A model generated the notes under the pieces. It made no database searches. It was not told the origin of the DNA and saw only the letters and a program-made list of their open reading frames with translations. From Microbacterium karelineae (GTDB lineage: Bacteria > Actinomycetota > Actinomycetes > Actinomycetales > Microbacteriaceae), in contig NZ_WFIX01000190.1 of NCBI RefSeq assembly GCF_009745985.1, positions 62,001 to 126,000 on the forward strand: 64,000 bases of DNA, in the 5' to 3' direction. The first letter of the stretch is position 1; every line of letters starts with the position of its first letter. Of this stretch, positions 32,672-40,805 are shown one piece after another. The position numbers were made by a program, and so were the translations under genes.

Positions 32672-35065
32672 ATGACCCTCGTGGATGGTTCCCTGACCGC
32701 CGGCGCGCTCGCACGCGCCGCACGCGGCGAGCGCCTCGAAGCAGACGACGCCGAGGCCCTCCTCCATGCGGCGGGCGGTGAGCTCGAACGCCTGCTCGAT
32801 CTCGCGGCGCACACGCGCGACGAGGGGCTCGCGCGCGCGGGCCGTGCCGGCGTGATCACCTACTCGCGCAAGGTGTTCATCCCGCTCACGACCCTGTGCC
32901 GCGACCGCTGCCACTACTGCGTGTTCGTCGACACCCCGGGTCAGCTGCTCGCAAAGCGCAAGCCCGCGTACATGAGCGCGGCCCAGGTCCTCGCCGTCGC
33001 GCGTCAGGGACAGGCGCTCGGCTGCAAGGAGGCCCTGCTGACCCTCGGCGACCGCCCCGAGGATCGCTGGCCCGAGGCACGCGCCTGGCTCGACGAGCAC
33101 GGCTATGCGTCCACGCTCGACTATGTCGGCGCCATGGCGCGCCTGATCCGCGAGGAGACGGGGCTGCTCCCCCATCTCAACCCCGGCGTCATGCGCCCCG
33201 ACGAGCTCGCGCCGCTGCGCGACGTCGCGCCGTCGATGGGAGTCATGCTCGAGACGACGTCGCGGGCGCTCTATGAGAACCGCGGCGAGGTGCACTACGG
33301 ATCGCCCGACAAGGACCCGGAGGTGCGGCTGAGGCTCCTCGACGACGCGGGACGCGCGCGGATCCCGTTCACGACGGGGATCCTCGTCGGGATCGGCGAG
33401 ACGCTGCGCGACCGCGCCGAGTCGATGATCGCGCTGCGCGACGCGCACGAGCGGCACGGGCACCTGCAGGAGATCATCGTGCAGAACTTCCGGGCGAAGC
33501 CGCGCACCGCGATGCAGAACGCGCCCGATGCGCAGCTCCTCGAGTACGTCGCGGCCGTCGCCGTCACGCGCCTCGTGTTCGGGCCCAGGATGCGCGTGCA
33601 GGTGCCGCCGAACCTGCAGGACCTCGTCGAGCTCGAGATGCTGGCCCGGGCGGGGGCGGACGATTGGGGCGGCGTCTCGCCGCTCACGGCCGATCACGTC
33701 AACCCCGAGCGCCCGTGGCCGCACCTCGACGACCTCGCGGCGCGCACGGCGGAGCTCGGCTTCACGCTGCGTGAGCGCCTCACGGCCCACCCCGAGTTCC
33801 TCGGGGACGACTGGATCTCCCCCGCCCTGCGCGACGCCGTCGACGCCCTGCGCGACCCTGAGACCGGCCTCGCCCGCGAGGATGGGTCGCCAGATGATGC
33901 CACCGCGAGCGCGCCCGCACCGGCATCTTCTGGCGACCGTGTGCCCGGATCCCTGGAGTCGCCGGAGAAGGCCAGCGCGGAGGGGGACGCAATCGCCTTT
34001 CCTGGCGACCCTCTCGAGCCGGCGCCCGGCGGGCTCATCGCGGCCGTCGTCGAGCGCGCGGCGCAGGATCCGGCGTCGCTCGAGGACGACGAGTGGATCC
34101 GCCTCCTCACCGCGACCGGCGACGAGCTCGAGGCCGTCGTCCAGACTGCCGACGATGTGCGCCGGTACACGGTCGGCGAGGCCGTCAGCATCGTCGACAA
34201 CCGCAACATCGCCTCGACGCTGTTCGGGTCGGCGGATCCGGGCGGATTCGACCTCCCTCTGCTCGCGGAGATGGCTCGCGATGCCGCGGACCTCGGGCTC
34301 ACCGAGATATGCGTGCAGGGGCTCGTCCCCGGCGGTCCGGGAGGCTATCTCGACATCGCGCGCACGATCCGCCGCGAGACGCCCGGGATCCACCTGCACG
34401 CGTTCCGCCCGCAGGACGTCGCCGACCTCGCCGACCGCGCGGGCCTCGGCCTCGGCGGCGCGCTCACGGCCCTGCGCGAGGCGGGCGTCGACACGATGCC
34501 CGGCACGGGTGTGAAGATCCTCAGCGAGCGCGTGCGCCGCGAGGTGAGCCCGAACGACCTCGAGATCGATCGCTGGATCTCGACGATCACCGCCGCGCAC
34601 CGCGCCGGCTTCTCGTCGAGCTCGGTGCTGTTCTACGGCCATGTCGAGACCGCGGCGGAGCGCATAGATCACCTGCGCGAGCTGATCCGCATCCAACGGC
34701 TGACGGGCGGATTCACCGAATTCGTGCCGATCCCGATGCCGGGCTGGGGGCGCCCCCTCGTCGCGGGGCGCGGCGAACTCGACGAGCACCGCGCGATGGT
34801 CGCCGTGTCGCGGCTGATGCTGACCGGCATCATCCCCCACATCCAGCTGCCGTGGACGCGGCACGGCCGGGCCACGACCGCCGAGCTGCTGCGCGCGGGC
34901 GGCGACGACCTCGGCGGCACGCTGCGCGACGGCAGGATCGGCGCCGAGAGCGGTGTCGAGGCGGGCCAGGAGCTGCCGCTCGACGCGGCGCGCGCCCTCG
35001 TGAAGCCGCTGTTCCGCCCCCTGCGGCGGCGGACCACGACCTACGGCGAGGTGTCCGCCGCATGA
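32672..35065 (+). CDS. fbiC: FO synthase (CofGH fusion) with degenerate CofH half
   Basis: The protein has 797 residues. FbiC joins 5-amino-6-ribitylaminouracil with tyrosine to make FO, the chromophore of F420. The CofG half is intact: LTTLCRDRCHYC gives the radical-SAM cysteines C76, C80 and C83. In the CofH half the flanks are conserved (NRNI at 510-513, TEICVQG, GTGVKILSE, FYGHVET, GGFTEFVPIP, DLGGTL), but where a CxxxCxxC loop should follow NRNI the sequence reads ASTLFGSADPGG, about 14 residues shorter and without cysteine. An inter-domain linker (about 405-446) is encoded by inverted repeats. First gene of a six-gene coupled operon. Confidence 0.9.
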   Translation: MTLVDGSLTAGALARAARGERLEADDAEALLHAAGGELERLLDLAAHTRDEGLARAGRAGVITYSRKVFIPLTTLCRDRCHYCVFVDTPGQLLAKRKPAYMSAAQVLAVARQGQALGCKEALLTLGDRPEDRWPEARAWLDEHGYASTLDYVGAMARLIREETGLLPHLNPGVMRPDELAPLRDVAPSMGVMLETTSRALYENRGEVHYGSPDKDPEVRLRLLDDAGRARIPFTTGILVGIGETLRDRAESMIALRDAHERHGHLQEIIVQNFRAKPRTAMQNAPDAQLLEYVAAVAVTRLVFGPRMRVQVPPNLQDLVELEMLARAGADDWGGVSPLTADHVNPERPWPHLDDLAARTAELGFTLRERLTAHPEFLGDDWISPALRDAVDALRDPETGLAREDGSPDDATASAPAPASSGDRVPGSLESPEKASAEGDAIAFPGDPLEPAPGGLIAAVVERAAQDPASLEDDEWIRLLTATGDELEAVVQTADDVRRYTVGEAVSIVDNRNIASTLFGSADPGGFDLPLLAEMARDAADLGLTEICVQGLVPGGPGGYLDIARTIRRETPGIHLHAFRPQDVADLADRAGLGLGGALTALREAGVDTMPGTGVKILSERVRREVSPNDLEIDRWISTITAAHRAGFSSSSVLFYGHVETAAERIDHLRELIRIQRLTGGFTEFVPIPMPGWGRPLVAGRGELDEHRAMVAVSRLMLTGIIPHIQLPWTRHGRATTAELLRAGGDDLGGTLRDGRIGAESGVEAGQELPLDAARALVKPLFRPLRRRTTTYGEVSAA
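33885..34010. repeat. two tandem inverted repeats inside fbiC
   Basis: Unit 1 has 17-base arms (33885-33901 with 33922-33938) that pair with one mismatch. Unit 2 has 15-base arms (33958-33972 with 33995-34009) that pair with three mismatches. Both units share GTCGCC at the left and TGGCGAC at the right. They are in frame and encode the Ala/Pro/Ser/Asp-rich linker between the CofG and CofH halves, so they look like palindromic elements inserted into the gene. Confidence 0.7.
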
Positions 35066-36690
35066 CCCTGCACGTGGACGCCGTCATCGTCGGCGCCGGC
35101 TTCGCCGGAATCGCGCAGGCGCTGGCGCTGCGCGAGGCGGGCGTCGAGTCGTTCGTGATCGTCGAGCGCGCCGCACGCGTGGGCGGCACCTGGCGCGACA
35201 ACACGTATCCCGGCATCGCGTGCGACGTGCCCTCGCACCTGTACGGGCTCGAGAGCCACCCGTGGCCGCGATGGTCGCGCGTGTTCGCTCCGGGGCGCGA
35301 GATCCAGGCCTATCTCGAGCGCATCGTCGCCGAGGAGGGCCTGGAGCAGCACCTGATGCTCGGCACGGCGCTCACCTCCGCCCGCTGGCACGACGGCGCC
35401 TGGCGAGTGTCCCTCCAGCCCGGCTCCCCCTACCCCGGGCCGTCTCACCCCGGATCGTTCCAACACAATGCAGTCGATCCGTCGGCCCGGCCGCCCGGAA
35501 ACCCGTCCCTCGCGGCACCGGGCGCCGAATCGACTGCGTTGTGCTGGGGAGGGGAGGGCGAGGTCGTCGCGGACCATCTCGTGCTCGCGGCCGGGCGCCT
35601 CACCGAGCCGAGGATCCCGGAGATCACCGGCCTCGGCACCTTCAGCGGCCCGCTGTTCCACTCGTCGCGCTGGGACCACACGACGGCGCCCCACCACGAT
35701 CTCGCGGGGCGCCGCATCGCCGTGGTCGGCACGGGCGCCACGGCGATCCAGCTCGTCCCGGAGCTCGCCCGCCGGGGCGCGCAGGTGACGCTCTTCCAGC
35801 GCACTCCCGCGTGGATCGTGCCGCGCGGCGACCACCCCGTCGACGCCGCCGACATGCGGCGCTTCGAGTCGGATCCCTCGGCCCTCGCGGAGCACCGCGC
35901 GCGGCTCCATGCGGAGGGCGAGGCGCGGTTCGCGTCGCGCTCGGGCGACGCGGTCGCCGCCGCCGAGATGCGCCAGGTGGCGCTCGACCACCTCGCCCGG
36001 CAGGTTCCCGACGCCGAGCTGCGCCGCGCCCTCACACCCGATTACGCCTTCGGCTGCAAGCGCGTGCTGCTCAGCGACGACTTCTACCCCGCGATCGCGA
36101 GCGGCGCGATCACGCTCGAGCCGTCCGCGCTCGCGGAGGTGCGGGGATCCGAGCTCGTCTCCGCGTCGGGCGCGCGGCATTCGGCCGACATGATCGTCCT
36201 CGCCACGGGCTTCGAGACGTCCCGCCAGCCATACGCGGCGCTCGTCACGGGCGAGCGCGGGACGACCCTCGACGCGCACTGGTCACGCGGCATGACGGCC
36301 GTCGCCTCGACGCTCGTCGCCGGCTTCCCCAATCTGTTCGTTCTCAACGGCCCGAACGCGTCGCTCGGGCACAACTCGTCGGTGCTGCTCTCGGAGGCGC
36401 AGGCGGAGTTGGCCGCCGGCCTCATCGCCGAGCGTGCGGCCGCGCCGTTCGCGTTCCCCGGACCGATCCGCGTCACGGACGCCGCCGAGGAGGCGTCGAC
36501 GCAGGAGATCGCGGAACGCGCGACGCGCACCCCCTGGCTGACGGGTGGGTGCGCCAACTGGTACGTTGACGATCGCAGCGGCAGGCTCACCCTGCTCTGG
36601 CCCGGCACCGTCGCCGACTTCCGCGCACGCCTCGCGCGCGCACGCCCCGTCGGGGCGCCTGCCCTCCAGAACGAAGGAGTCACCACATGA
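35062..36690 (+). CDS. Baeyer-Villiger-type flavin monooxygenase
   Basis: The protein has 542 residues. The FAD Rossmann motif GAGFAGIAQALAL is near residue 12, the NADPH motif GTGATAIQLVPEL lies in the middle, and the Baeyer-Villiger fingerprint FSGPLFHSSRWD starts at F194 (FxGxxxHxxxWD). Such enzymes insert oxygen next to ketones. About 30-45 residues around 130-165 are encoded by an inverted repeat and look like an insert in a surface loop. It overlaps fbiC (ATGA) and the FGD-like gene (ATGA), so it is fully inside the F420 operon; its role there is unknown. Confidence 0.87.
   Translation: MTLHVDAVIVGAGFAGIAQALALREAGVESFVIVERAARVGGTWRDNTYPGIACDVPSHLYGLESHPWPRWSRVFAPGREIQAYLERIVAEEGLEQHLMLGTALTSARWHDGAWRVSLQPGSPYPGPSHPGSFQHNAVDPSARPPGNPSLAAPGAESTALCWGGEGEVVADHLVLAAGRLTEPRIPEITGLGTFSGPLFHSSRWDHTTAPHHDLAGRRIAVVGTGATAIQLVPELARRGAQVTLFQRTPAWIVPRGDHPVDAADMRRFESDPSALAEHRARLHAEGEARFASRSGDAVAAAEMRQVALDHLARQVPDAELRRALTPDYAFGCKRVLLSDDFYPAIASGAITLEPSALAEVRGSELVSASGARHSADMIVLATGFETSRQPYAALVTGERGTTLDAHWSRGMTAVASTLVAGFPNLFVLNGPNASLGHNSSVLLSEAQAELAAGLIAERAAAPFAFPGPIRVTDAAEEASTQEIAERATRTPWLTGGCANWYVDDRSGRLTLLWPGTVADFRARLARARPVGAPALQNEGVTT
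35461..35546. repeat. inverted repeat inside the monooxygenase gene
   Basis: Arms of 18 bases at 35461-35478 and 35529-35546 pair with two mismatches around a GC-rich 50-base loop. The element is in frame without a stop and encodes residues not expected in the family, between WRVSLQ and EVVADHLVLAAGR. Its sequence differs from the repeats in fbiC. Confidence 0.7.
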
Positions 36691-37700
36691 CCGTCCCCTT
36701 CCGATTCGGATACAAGGCCTCTTCCGAGCAGTTCGCGCCGCGCGAGCTGCTCGACTACGCGGTCGGCGCCGAGGAGAACGGCTTCGACTCCGTCTTCCTC
36801 AGCGATCACCTGCAGCCGTGGATGCACGAGGGCGGGCACGCCCCCGCCGCGCTGCCGTGGCTGGGCTCGGTCGGCGAGGCGACCAGTCGCGTCCTGCTCG
36901 GCACCTCCGTCCTCACGCCCACGTTCCGATATCACCCCGGCGTCATCGCGCAGGCGTTCGGCACCCTCGGCGCGATGCATCCGGGCCGCATGATCCTCGG
37001 CGTCGGCACGGGCGAGGCCCTCAACGAGGTCACGCTCGGCCAGACCTGGCCGGATCCCCCCGAGCGCTTCCAGCGCATGAAGGAGGCGATCCTGTTGATC
37101 CGCGAGCTGTGGCGCGGCGAGCGCGTGACCTACGACGGCACGTACTACTCGGTGCAGAACGCGACGATCTACGACCGTCCCGATCAGGAGGTGCCGATCT
37201 ACATCGGCGCCTCCGGTCCTGCCGCGACCCGCCTCGCGGGCCGTATGGCCGATGGGTGGATCACGACGAGCGGAAAGGCGCCCGGGCTGTACACCGACAA
37301 GCTCATCCCCGCGTTCGAGGAGGGCCTCGAGAGGGGATCCCGCGAGCCGGGATCCGTGGATCGCATGCTCGAGGTGAAGGTGTCGCTGCGTCCCGACCGC
37401 CAGAAGGCCCTCGAGAACACGCGCTTCTGGGCGCCGCTCGCGCTCAGCCCCGAGGAGAAGATGGGCACGTCCGACCCCATCGAGATGCAGCGCCTCGCCC
37501 AGGAGCTGCCGATCGAGCGTGCGGCGAGCCGCTTCATCGTCTCGGACGATCCCGACGAGCACGTCGCCGAGATCCAGAGGTATCTCGACCTGGGCTTCAC
37601 GCACCTCGTCTTCCACGACCCCGGCCACGATCAGGCCGACTTCCTCGAGCTGTACGGCCGCGAGGTCCTGCCGAAGCTGCGCGCCGGGGTGGCCTCGTGA
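36687..37700 (+). CDS. fgd: F420-dependent glucose-6-phosphate dehydrogenase-like LLM enzyme
   Basis: The protein has 337 residues, the same length as mycobacterial FGD1. Shared features are GYKASSEQFAPREL at the start, SDHLQPW, GTSVLTPTFRY, GVGTGEALNE, ENTRFWAPLALS and HLVFHDPGHDQ. FGD oxidises glucose 6-phosphate and reduces F420, feeding other F420 enzymes. GAAGGAG precedes the ATG, and both ends overlap neighbours by 4 bases. The exact sugar substrate is inferred from family resemblance. Confidence 0.85.
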   Translation: MTVPFRFGYKASSEQFAPRELLDYAVGAEENGFDSVFLSDHLQPWMHEGGHAPAALPWLGSVGEATSRVLLGTSVLTPTFRYHPGVIAQAFGTLGAMHPGRMILGVGTGEALNEVTLGQTWPDPPERFQRMKEAILLIRELWRGERVTYDGTYYSVQNATIYDRPDQEVPIYIGASGPAATRLAGRMADGWITTSGKAPGLYTDKLIPAFEEGLERGSREPGSVDRMLEVKVSLRPDRQKALENTRFWAPLALSPEEKMGTSDPIEMQRLAQELPIERAASRFIVSDDPDEHVAEIQRYLDLGFTHLVFHDPGHDQADFLELYGREVLPKLRAGVAS

Positions 37701-38341
37701 AGTGGTCTGTCGTCATCCCCGTCAAGACGACCGCCGCCGGCAAGTCCCGGCTCGAGCTCCCCGACGCGGACCGGCCCCAGCTCGCGCTGGCGATCGCGCT
37801 CGACACGATCGCCGCGGCGGCGAACGCCGACGCCGTCGACGAGGTGATCGTCGTCACGGGTGACGCCGATGTCCAGGCGGGCGTGGATCAGATCACGTCG
37901 GCCCGGTGGATCCCGGATCCGGGCATGGGTCTCAACGGCGCGGTGCGCGCGGGCCTCGAGCAGGCGCAGAACGACGCGCGGGCGGCGATGCTCGGCGATC
38001 TGCCGGCGCTGACGAGCCGCGATCTCGATCGCGCGCTCCTCGCCGCGACCGCGGAGGATCGGGCGGTCGTCGCCGATGCCGAGAACGCGGGATCCGTGCT
38101 CGTCACGTGGCGCACGCCGGCGACCTACGAGCCGCACTTCGGATCCGACTCCGCGCGCCGTCACGCCGACGCCGGCCACGTCCTCCTCGACATTCCGACG
38201 ACCTCCACGGTGCGGCGCGACGTCGACACCGCCGATCAGATGCGCGACGCGCACGCGCTCGGGCTCGGCCCGCGCACGAGCGCGCTGCTCGAGGCGGCCC
38301 TCCGGAACCGCACCGAGCGGGAGGATTCATCCGCCGCATGA
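37697..38341 (+). CDS. fbiD: 2-phospho-L-lactate/phosphoenolpyruvate guanylyltransferase
   Basis: The protein has 214 residues and is a GT-A nucleotidyltransferase of the CofC/FbiD family. VVIPVKTTAAGKSRL is the nucleotide-binding start, GLNGAVRAGL and LGDLPALTSRDL are family signatures. It activates phosphoenolpyruvate or phospholactate with GTP during F420 assembly. The GTG start overlaps the fgd-like stop (GTGA). FbiA and FbiB are not in the window. Confidence 0.88.
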   Translation: MKWSVVIPVKTTAAGKSRLELPDADRPQLALAIALDTIAAAANADAVDEVIVVTGDADVQAGVDQITSARWIPDPGMGLNGAVRAGLEQAQNDARAAMLGDLPALTSRDLDRALLAATAEDRAVVADAENAGSVLVTWRTPATYEPHFGSDSARRHADAGHVLLDIPTTSTVRRDVDTADQMRDAHALGLGPRTSALLEAALRNRTEREDSSAA

Positions 38342-39171
38342 CGACCTCCGTCCATCTCGCGCGGATCGCCGAGACCGCTGCCCGCGGCGCCGGGGCGATC
38401 GCCCTCGAGGGCTTCCGCAGCCGAGACCTCGTCATCGACGAGAAGGCCGATTTCCACGACCCGGTCACGCTGTTCGACAAGCGCAGCGAGGAGCATGTCC
38501 GCGAGGTCATCGAACGCGAGGTTCCGGGCTCGCGCATCGTGGGCGAGGAGGGCGGCGAGACCGGCGACGGCGACGTCACCTGGTACATCGACCCGATCGA
38601 CGGCACCGCGAACTTCGCGAGCGGCATCGCCCTGTGGACCGTCAGCATCGCGGCCGCCGTCGACGGCGAGGTCGTCGCGGGCGTCGTGTACGACCCGGTC
38701 GCCGATCGGATGTTCCTCGCGGACGAGCGCGGGGCATTTCTCGACGGCGATCCGCTCCGCGCCGAGGGAGCGACGACGCCCGAGCGCGCGACGATCGTCC
38801 CCGGCTTCGTCTCGCACCGCGACCTGCGCACCTCCCGTGCCGAGGCCCTCGACGCGTTCGGGCAGCTGCTCGAGACGTTCGCGCACGTGCGCACGTTCGG
38901 CAGCAGCGCCATCTCGCTGTGCCACGTGGCGGCGGGCTGGGCCGACGCGACGTTCTCGTTCGGCACGAGCCCGTGGGATGTCGCCGCGGCCGCCTTCATC
39001 CTCCGGCAGGCGGGCGGCGTCTACCGCACCTTCGCCGCGGGCGAGGAGCGGCCCGCCCGGTCGGATCACCTGGGCGCGCACTACTTCGGCGCCGTCCGCG
39101 GCGCCGACTTCCCGCTGATCGAACGGATCATGCGCGAGCACAGCGCGCGTCGCGATGCCGCCCGTGCCTGA
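38338..39171 (+). CDS. inositol monophosphatase-family phosphatase
   Basis: The protein has 277 residues. The metal-binding signature GEEGG and DPIDGTANF, plus WDVAAAAFILRQAGG, define the Mg-dependent IMPase superfamily (inositol-1-phosphate, histidinol phosphate and related substrates). Coupled by ATGA to fbiD. In this operon it could dephosphorylate a riboflavin/FO precursor or make inositol; neither is shown by the sequence. Confidence 0.85.
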   Translation: MTTSVHLARIAETAARGAGAIALEGFRSRDLVIDEKADFHDPVTLFDKRSEEHVREVIEREVPGSRIVGEEGGETGDGDVTWYIDPIDGTANFASGIALWTVSIAAAVDGEVVAGVVYDPVADRMFLADERGAFLDGDPLRAEGATTPERATIVPGFVSHRDLRTSRAEALDAFGQLLETFAHVRTFGSSAISLCHVAAGWADATFSFGTSPWDVAAAAFILRQAGGVYRTFAAGEERPARSDHLGAHYFGAVRGADFPLIERIMREHSARRDAARA

Positions 39172-39682
39172 CGCCGTGACGCACAGGTACACCGTGACGG
39201 CGACGCCGATCGGGGCGGCCGTCGCCGTGTTCACGCCGGAGGATGCGCTCATCGCTCTCGGAACGGCCGAGGATCCGATGTGGGTCGTCGAGTCGGTCGC
39301 GCGCGAGCTGCGCGGATCCCTCGAGGCGACGGGCGACGACGTCGCGGGGCTCGGGGCGCAGCTGGGTGAGTACTTCGACGGCGACCGCCGCGCGTTCGAC
39401 GTCGAGATCGACTGGTCGCTCGTGACGGGCTTCGCCCGCTCCGCGCTGCAGGCGGTCGCCGAGATCCCGTACGGCCAGACGGCGAGCTATGGCGAGGTGG
39501 CCGAGATCGCCGGACGCCCTCGCGCTGCGCGCGCGGTCGGCACGGCCTGCCGGTTCACCCCGATCACGCTCGTCGTGCCCGCGCATCGCGTCATCCGCTC
39601 CGACGGATCCCTCGGCGAGTACGGCGGCAACGAAGACGTCAAGCGGCTTCTGCTGGAGCTCGAGGGCGCCCCGGTGCGCTGA
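39155..39682 (+). CDS. alkyltransferase-like DNA-repair protein (PAHR, no catalytic cysteine)
   Basis: The protein has 175 residues and the two-domain length of Ogt-type O6-alkylguanine transferases. IPYGQTASYGEVAEIAG and RVIRSDGSLGEYGG are typical, but the active-site PCHR reads PAHR at 142-145, and the usual RAVGxAxxxNP reads RAVGTACRFTP. With no acceptor cysteine it cannot transfer alkyl groups; known alkyltransferase-like proteins instead bind lesions and recruit nucleotide-excision repair. It overlaps the phosphatase gene by 17 bases. GTG 39164 or 39176 are alternative starts. Confidence 0.82.
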   Translation: MPPVPDAVTHRYTVTATPIGAAVAVFTPEDALIALGTAEDPMWVVESVARELRGSLEATGDDVAGLGAQLGEYFDGDRRAFDVEIDWSLVTGFARSALQAVAEIPYGQTASYGEVAEIAGRPRAARAVGTACRFTPITLVVPAHRVIRSDGSLGEYGGNEDVKRLLLELEGAPVR

Positions 39683-39704
39683 CCGGGACACCCTCGGAGC
39701 GGCG

Positions 39705-40730
39705 TCAGCTCAGCAGGTCGCGCACCATCGGCACGACTCTCGTGCCGTAGAGCTCGATCGATCGAGTCAGGTCGCCGTGACCGACCTGCGACTGGTCGTA
39801 CTTGAGGTCGAAGCGGTCGACGCCGAGGGTGCGGACGGTGTCGGCGATCTTGCGAGCGACCGTCTCCGGCGCGCCGACGTACAGCGCGCCGCCCTCGATC
39901 TCGCGCTCGAAGTCGCCGATCTGGGGCGGCGGCCATCCGCGCTCCCGCCCCATGCGGGTGCGCATCTCGATCCATCCGCGGCGCGTGATCTCCCTCGCCC
40001 GCTCGTCGGTCTCAGCGACCAGGCCGGGCGAATGCACAGCGATCGGCTGGTGTGCGACGCCGAGCTCGTCCTGTGCCCGCTGGAAGAGGTCGACGTAGGG
40101 TGCGAAGCGCGCGGCGGATCCTCCGATGATCGCGAGGAAGAGACCGAAGCCGTGCCGCGCGGTGCGGACGACCGACTCGGGGCTGCCGCCCACGCCCACC
40201 CACGCCCTCAGCCCGCCGGCCGTGGTCGGAAAGACCCTCTGGTCGGCGAGCGCCGCACGCGTGCTGCCGCTCCACGTCACGGGCTCCTCGGTGAGAAGGC
40301 GCGAGAGCAGCTCGAGCTTCTCCTCGAAGAGAACCTCGTACTGGGTGAGGTCGTAACCGAAGAGCGGGAACGACTCGGTGAACGATCCGCGGCCGGCGAC
40401 GATCTCGGCGCGGCCGTTGGAGACCGCGTCGAGTGTCGCGAAGCGCTCGAACAAGCGCACGGGGTCGTCGGAGCTCAGCACCGTGACGGCCGAGCCGAGG
40501 CGGATCCGCTCCGTGCGCGACGCGATCGCGGCGAGCACCATCTCGGGGCTCGAGACGGCGAAGTCCGGGCGGTGGTGCTCGCCGACCCCGAAGAAGTCGA
40601 GCCCCGTCTCGTCGGCGAGGATCGCATCATCGACGAGATCGCGGATCACCTGCGGGTGCGCCAGCGGGGCGCCGTCGGGGCCGGGCGTCACGCCGCCGAA
40701 GGTGTCGAGTCCGAGTTCGAGTGTCGTCAT
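39705..40730 (-). CDS. LLM-class flavin-dependent oxidoreductase
   Basis: The protein has 341 residues. LDFFGVGEHHRPDFAVSSP, IRLGSAVTVLSSDDPVR and GRAEIVAGRGSF match the luciferase-like Atu2307-type proteins, which more often use FMN than F420. Substrate unknown. ATG 40730 is supported by the MTTLELGLDTFG start. A partial dyad lies 24 bases upstream. It converges on the alkyltransferase-like gene. Confidence 0.8.
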   Translation of the reverse strand: MTTLELGLDTFGGVTPGPDGAPLAHPQVIRDLVDDAILADETGLDFFGVGEHHRPDFAVSSPEMVLAAIASRTERIRLGSAVTVLSSDDPVRLFERFATLDAVSNGRAEIVAGRGSFTESFPLFGYDLTQYEVLFEEKLELLSRLLTEEPVTWSGSTRAALADQRVFPTTAGGLRAWVGVGGSPESVVRTARHGFGLFLAIIGGSAARFAPYVDLFQRAQDELGVAHQPIAVHSPGLVAETDERAREITRRGWIEMRTRMGRERGWPPPQIGDFEREIEGGALYVGAPETVARKIADTVRTLGVDRFDLKYDQSQVGHGDLTRSIELYGTRVVPMVRDLLS

Positions 40731-40753
40731 GTCGTCGTCAACGACCTCCCCAG

Positions 40754-40778
40754 AGATTCTATTCTCTTGAATATAGAT
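40754..40778. promoter_or_regulatory. imperfect dyad upstream of LLM gene
   Basis: ATTCTATTC, TCTT and GAATATAGAT form an AT-rich near-palindrome with one bulged base on each side. It lies in the 75-base gap between two LLM genes on the minus strand and may be an operator of the downstream one. Confidence 0.35.
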
Positions 40779-40805
40779 CGATGGGGTGCGTCACCACCGG
40801 GCGGC

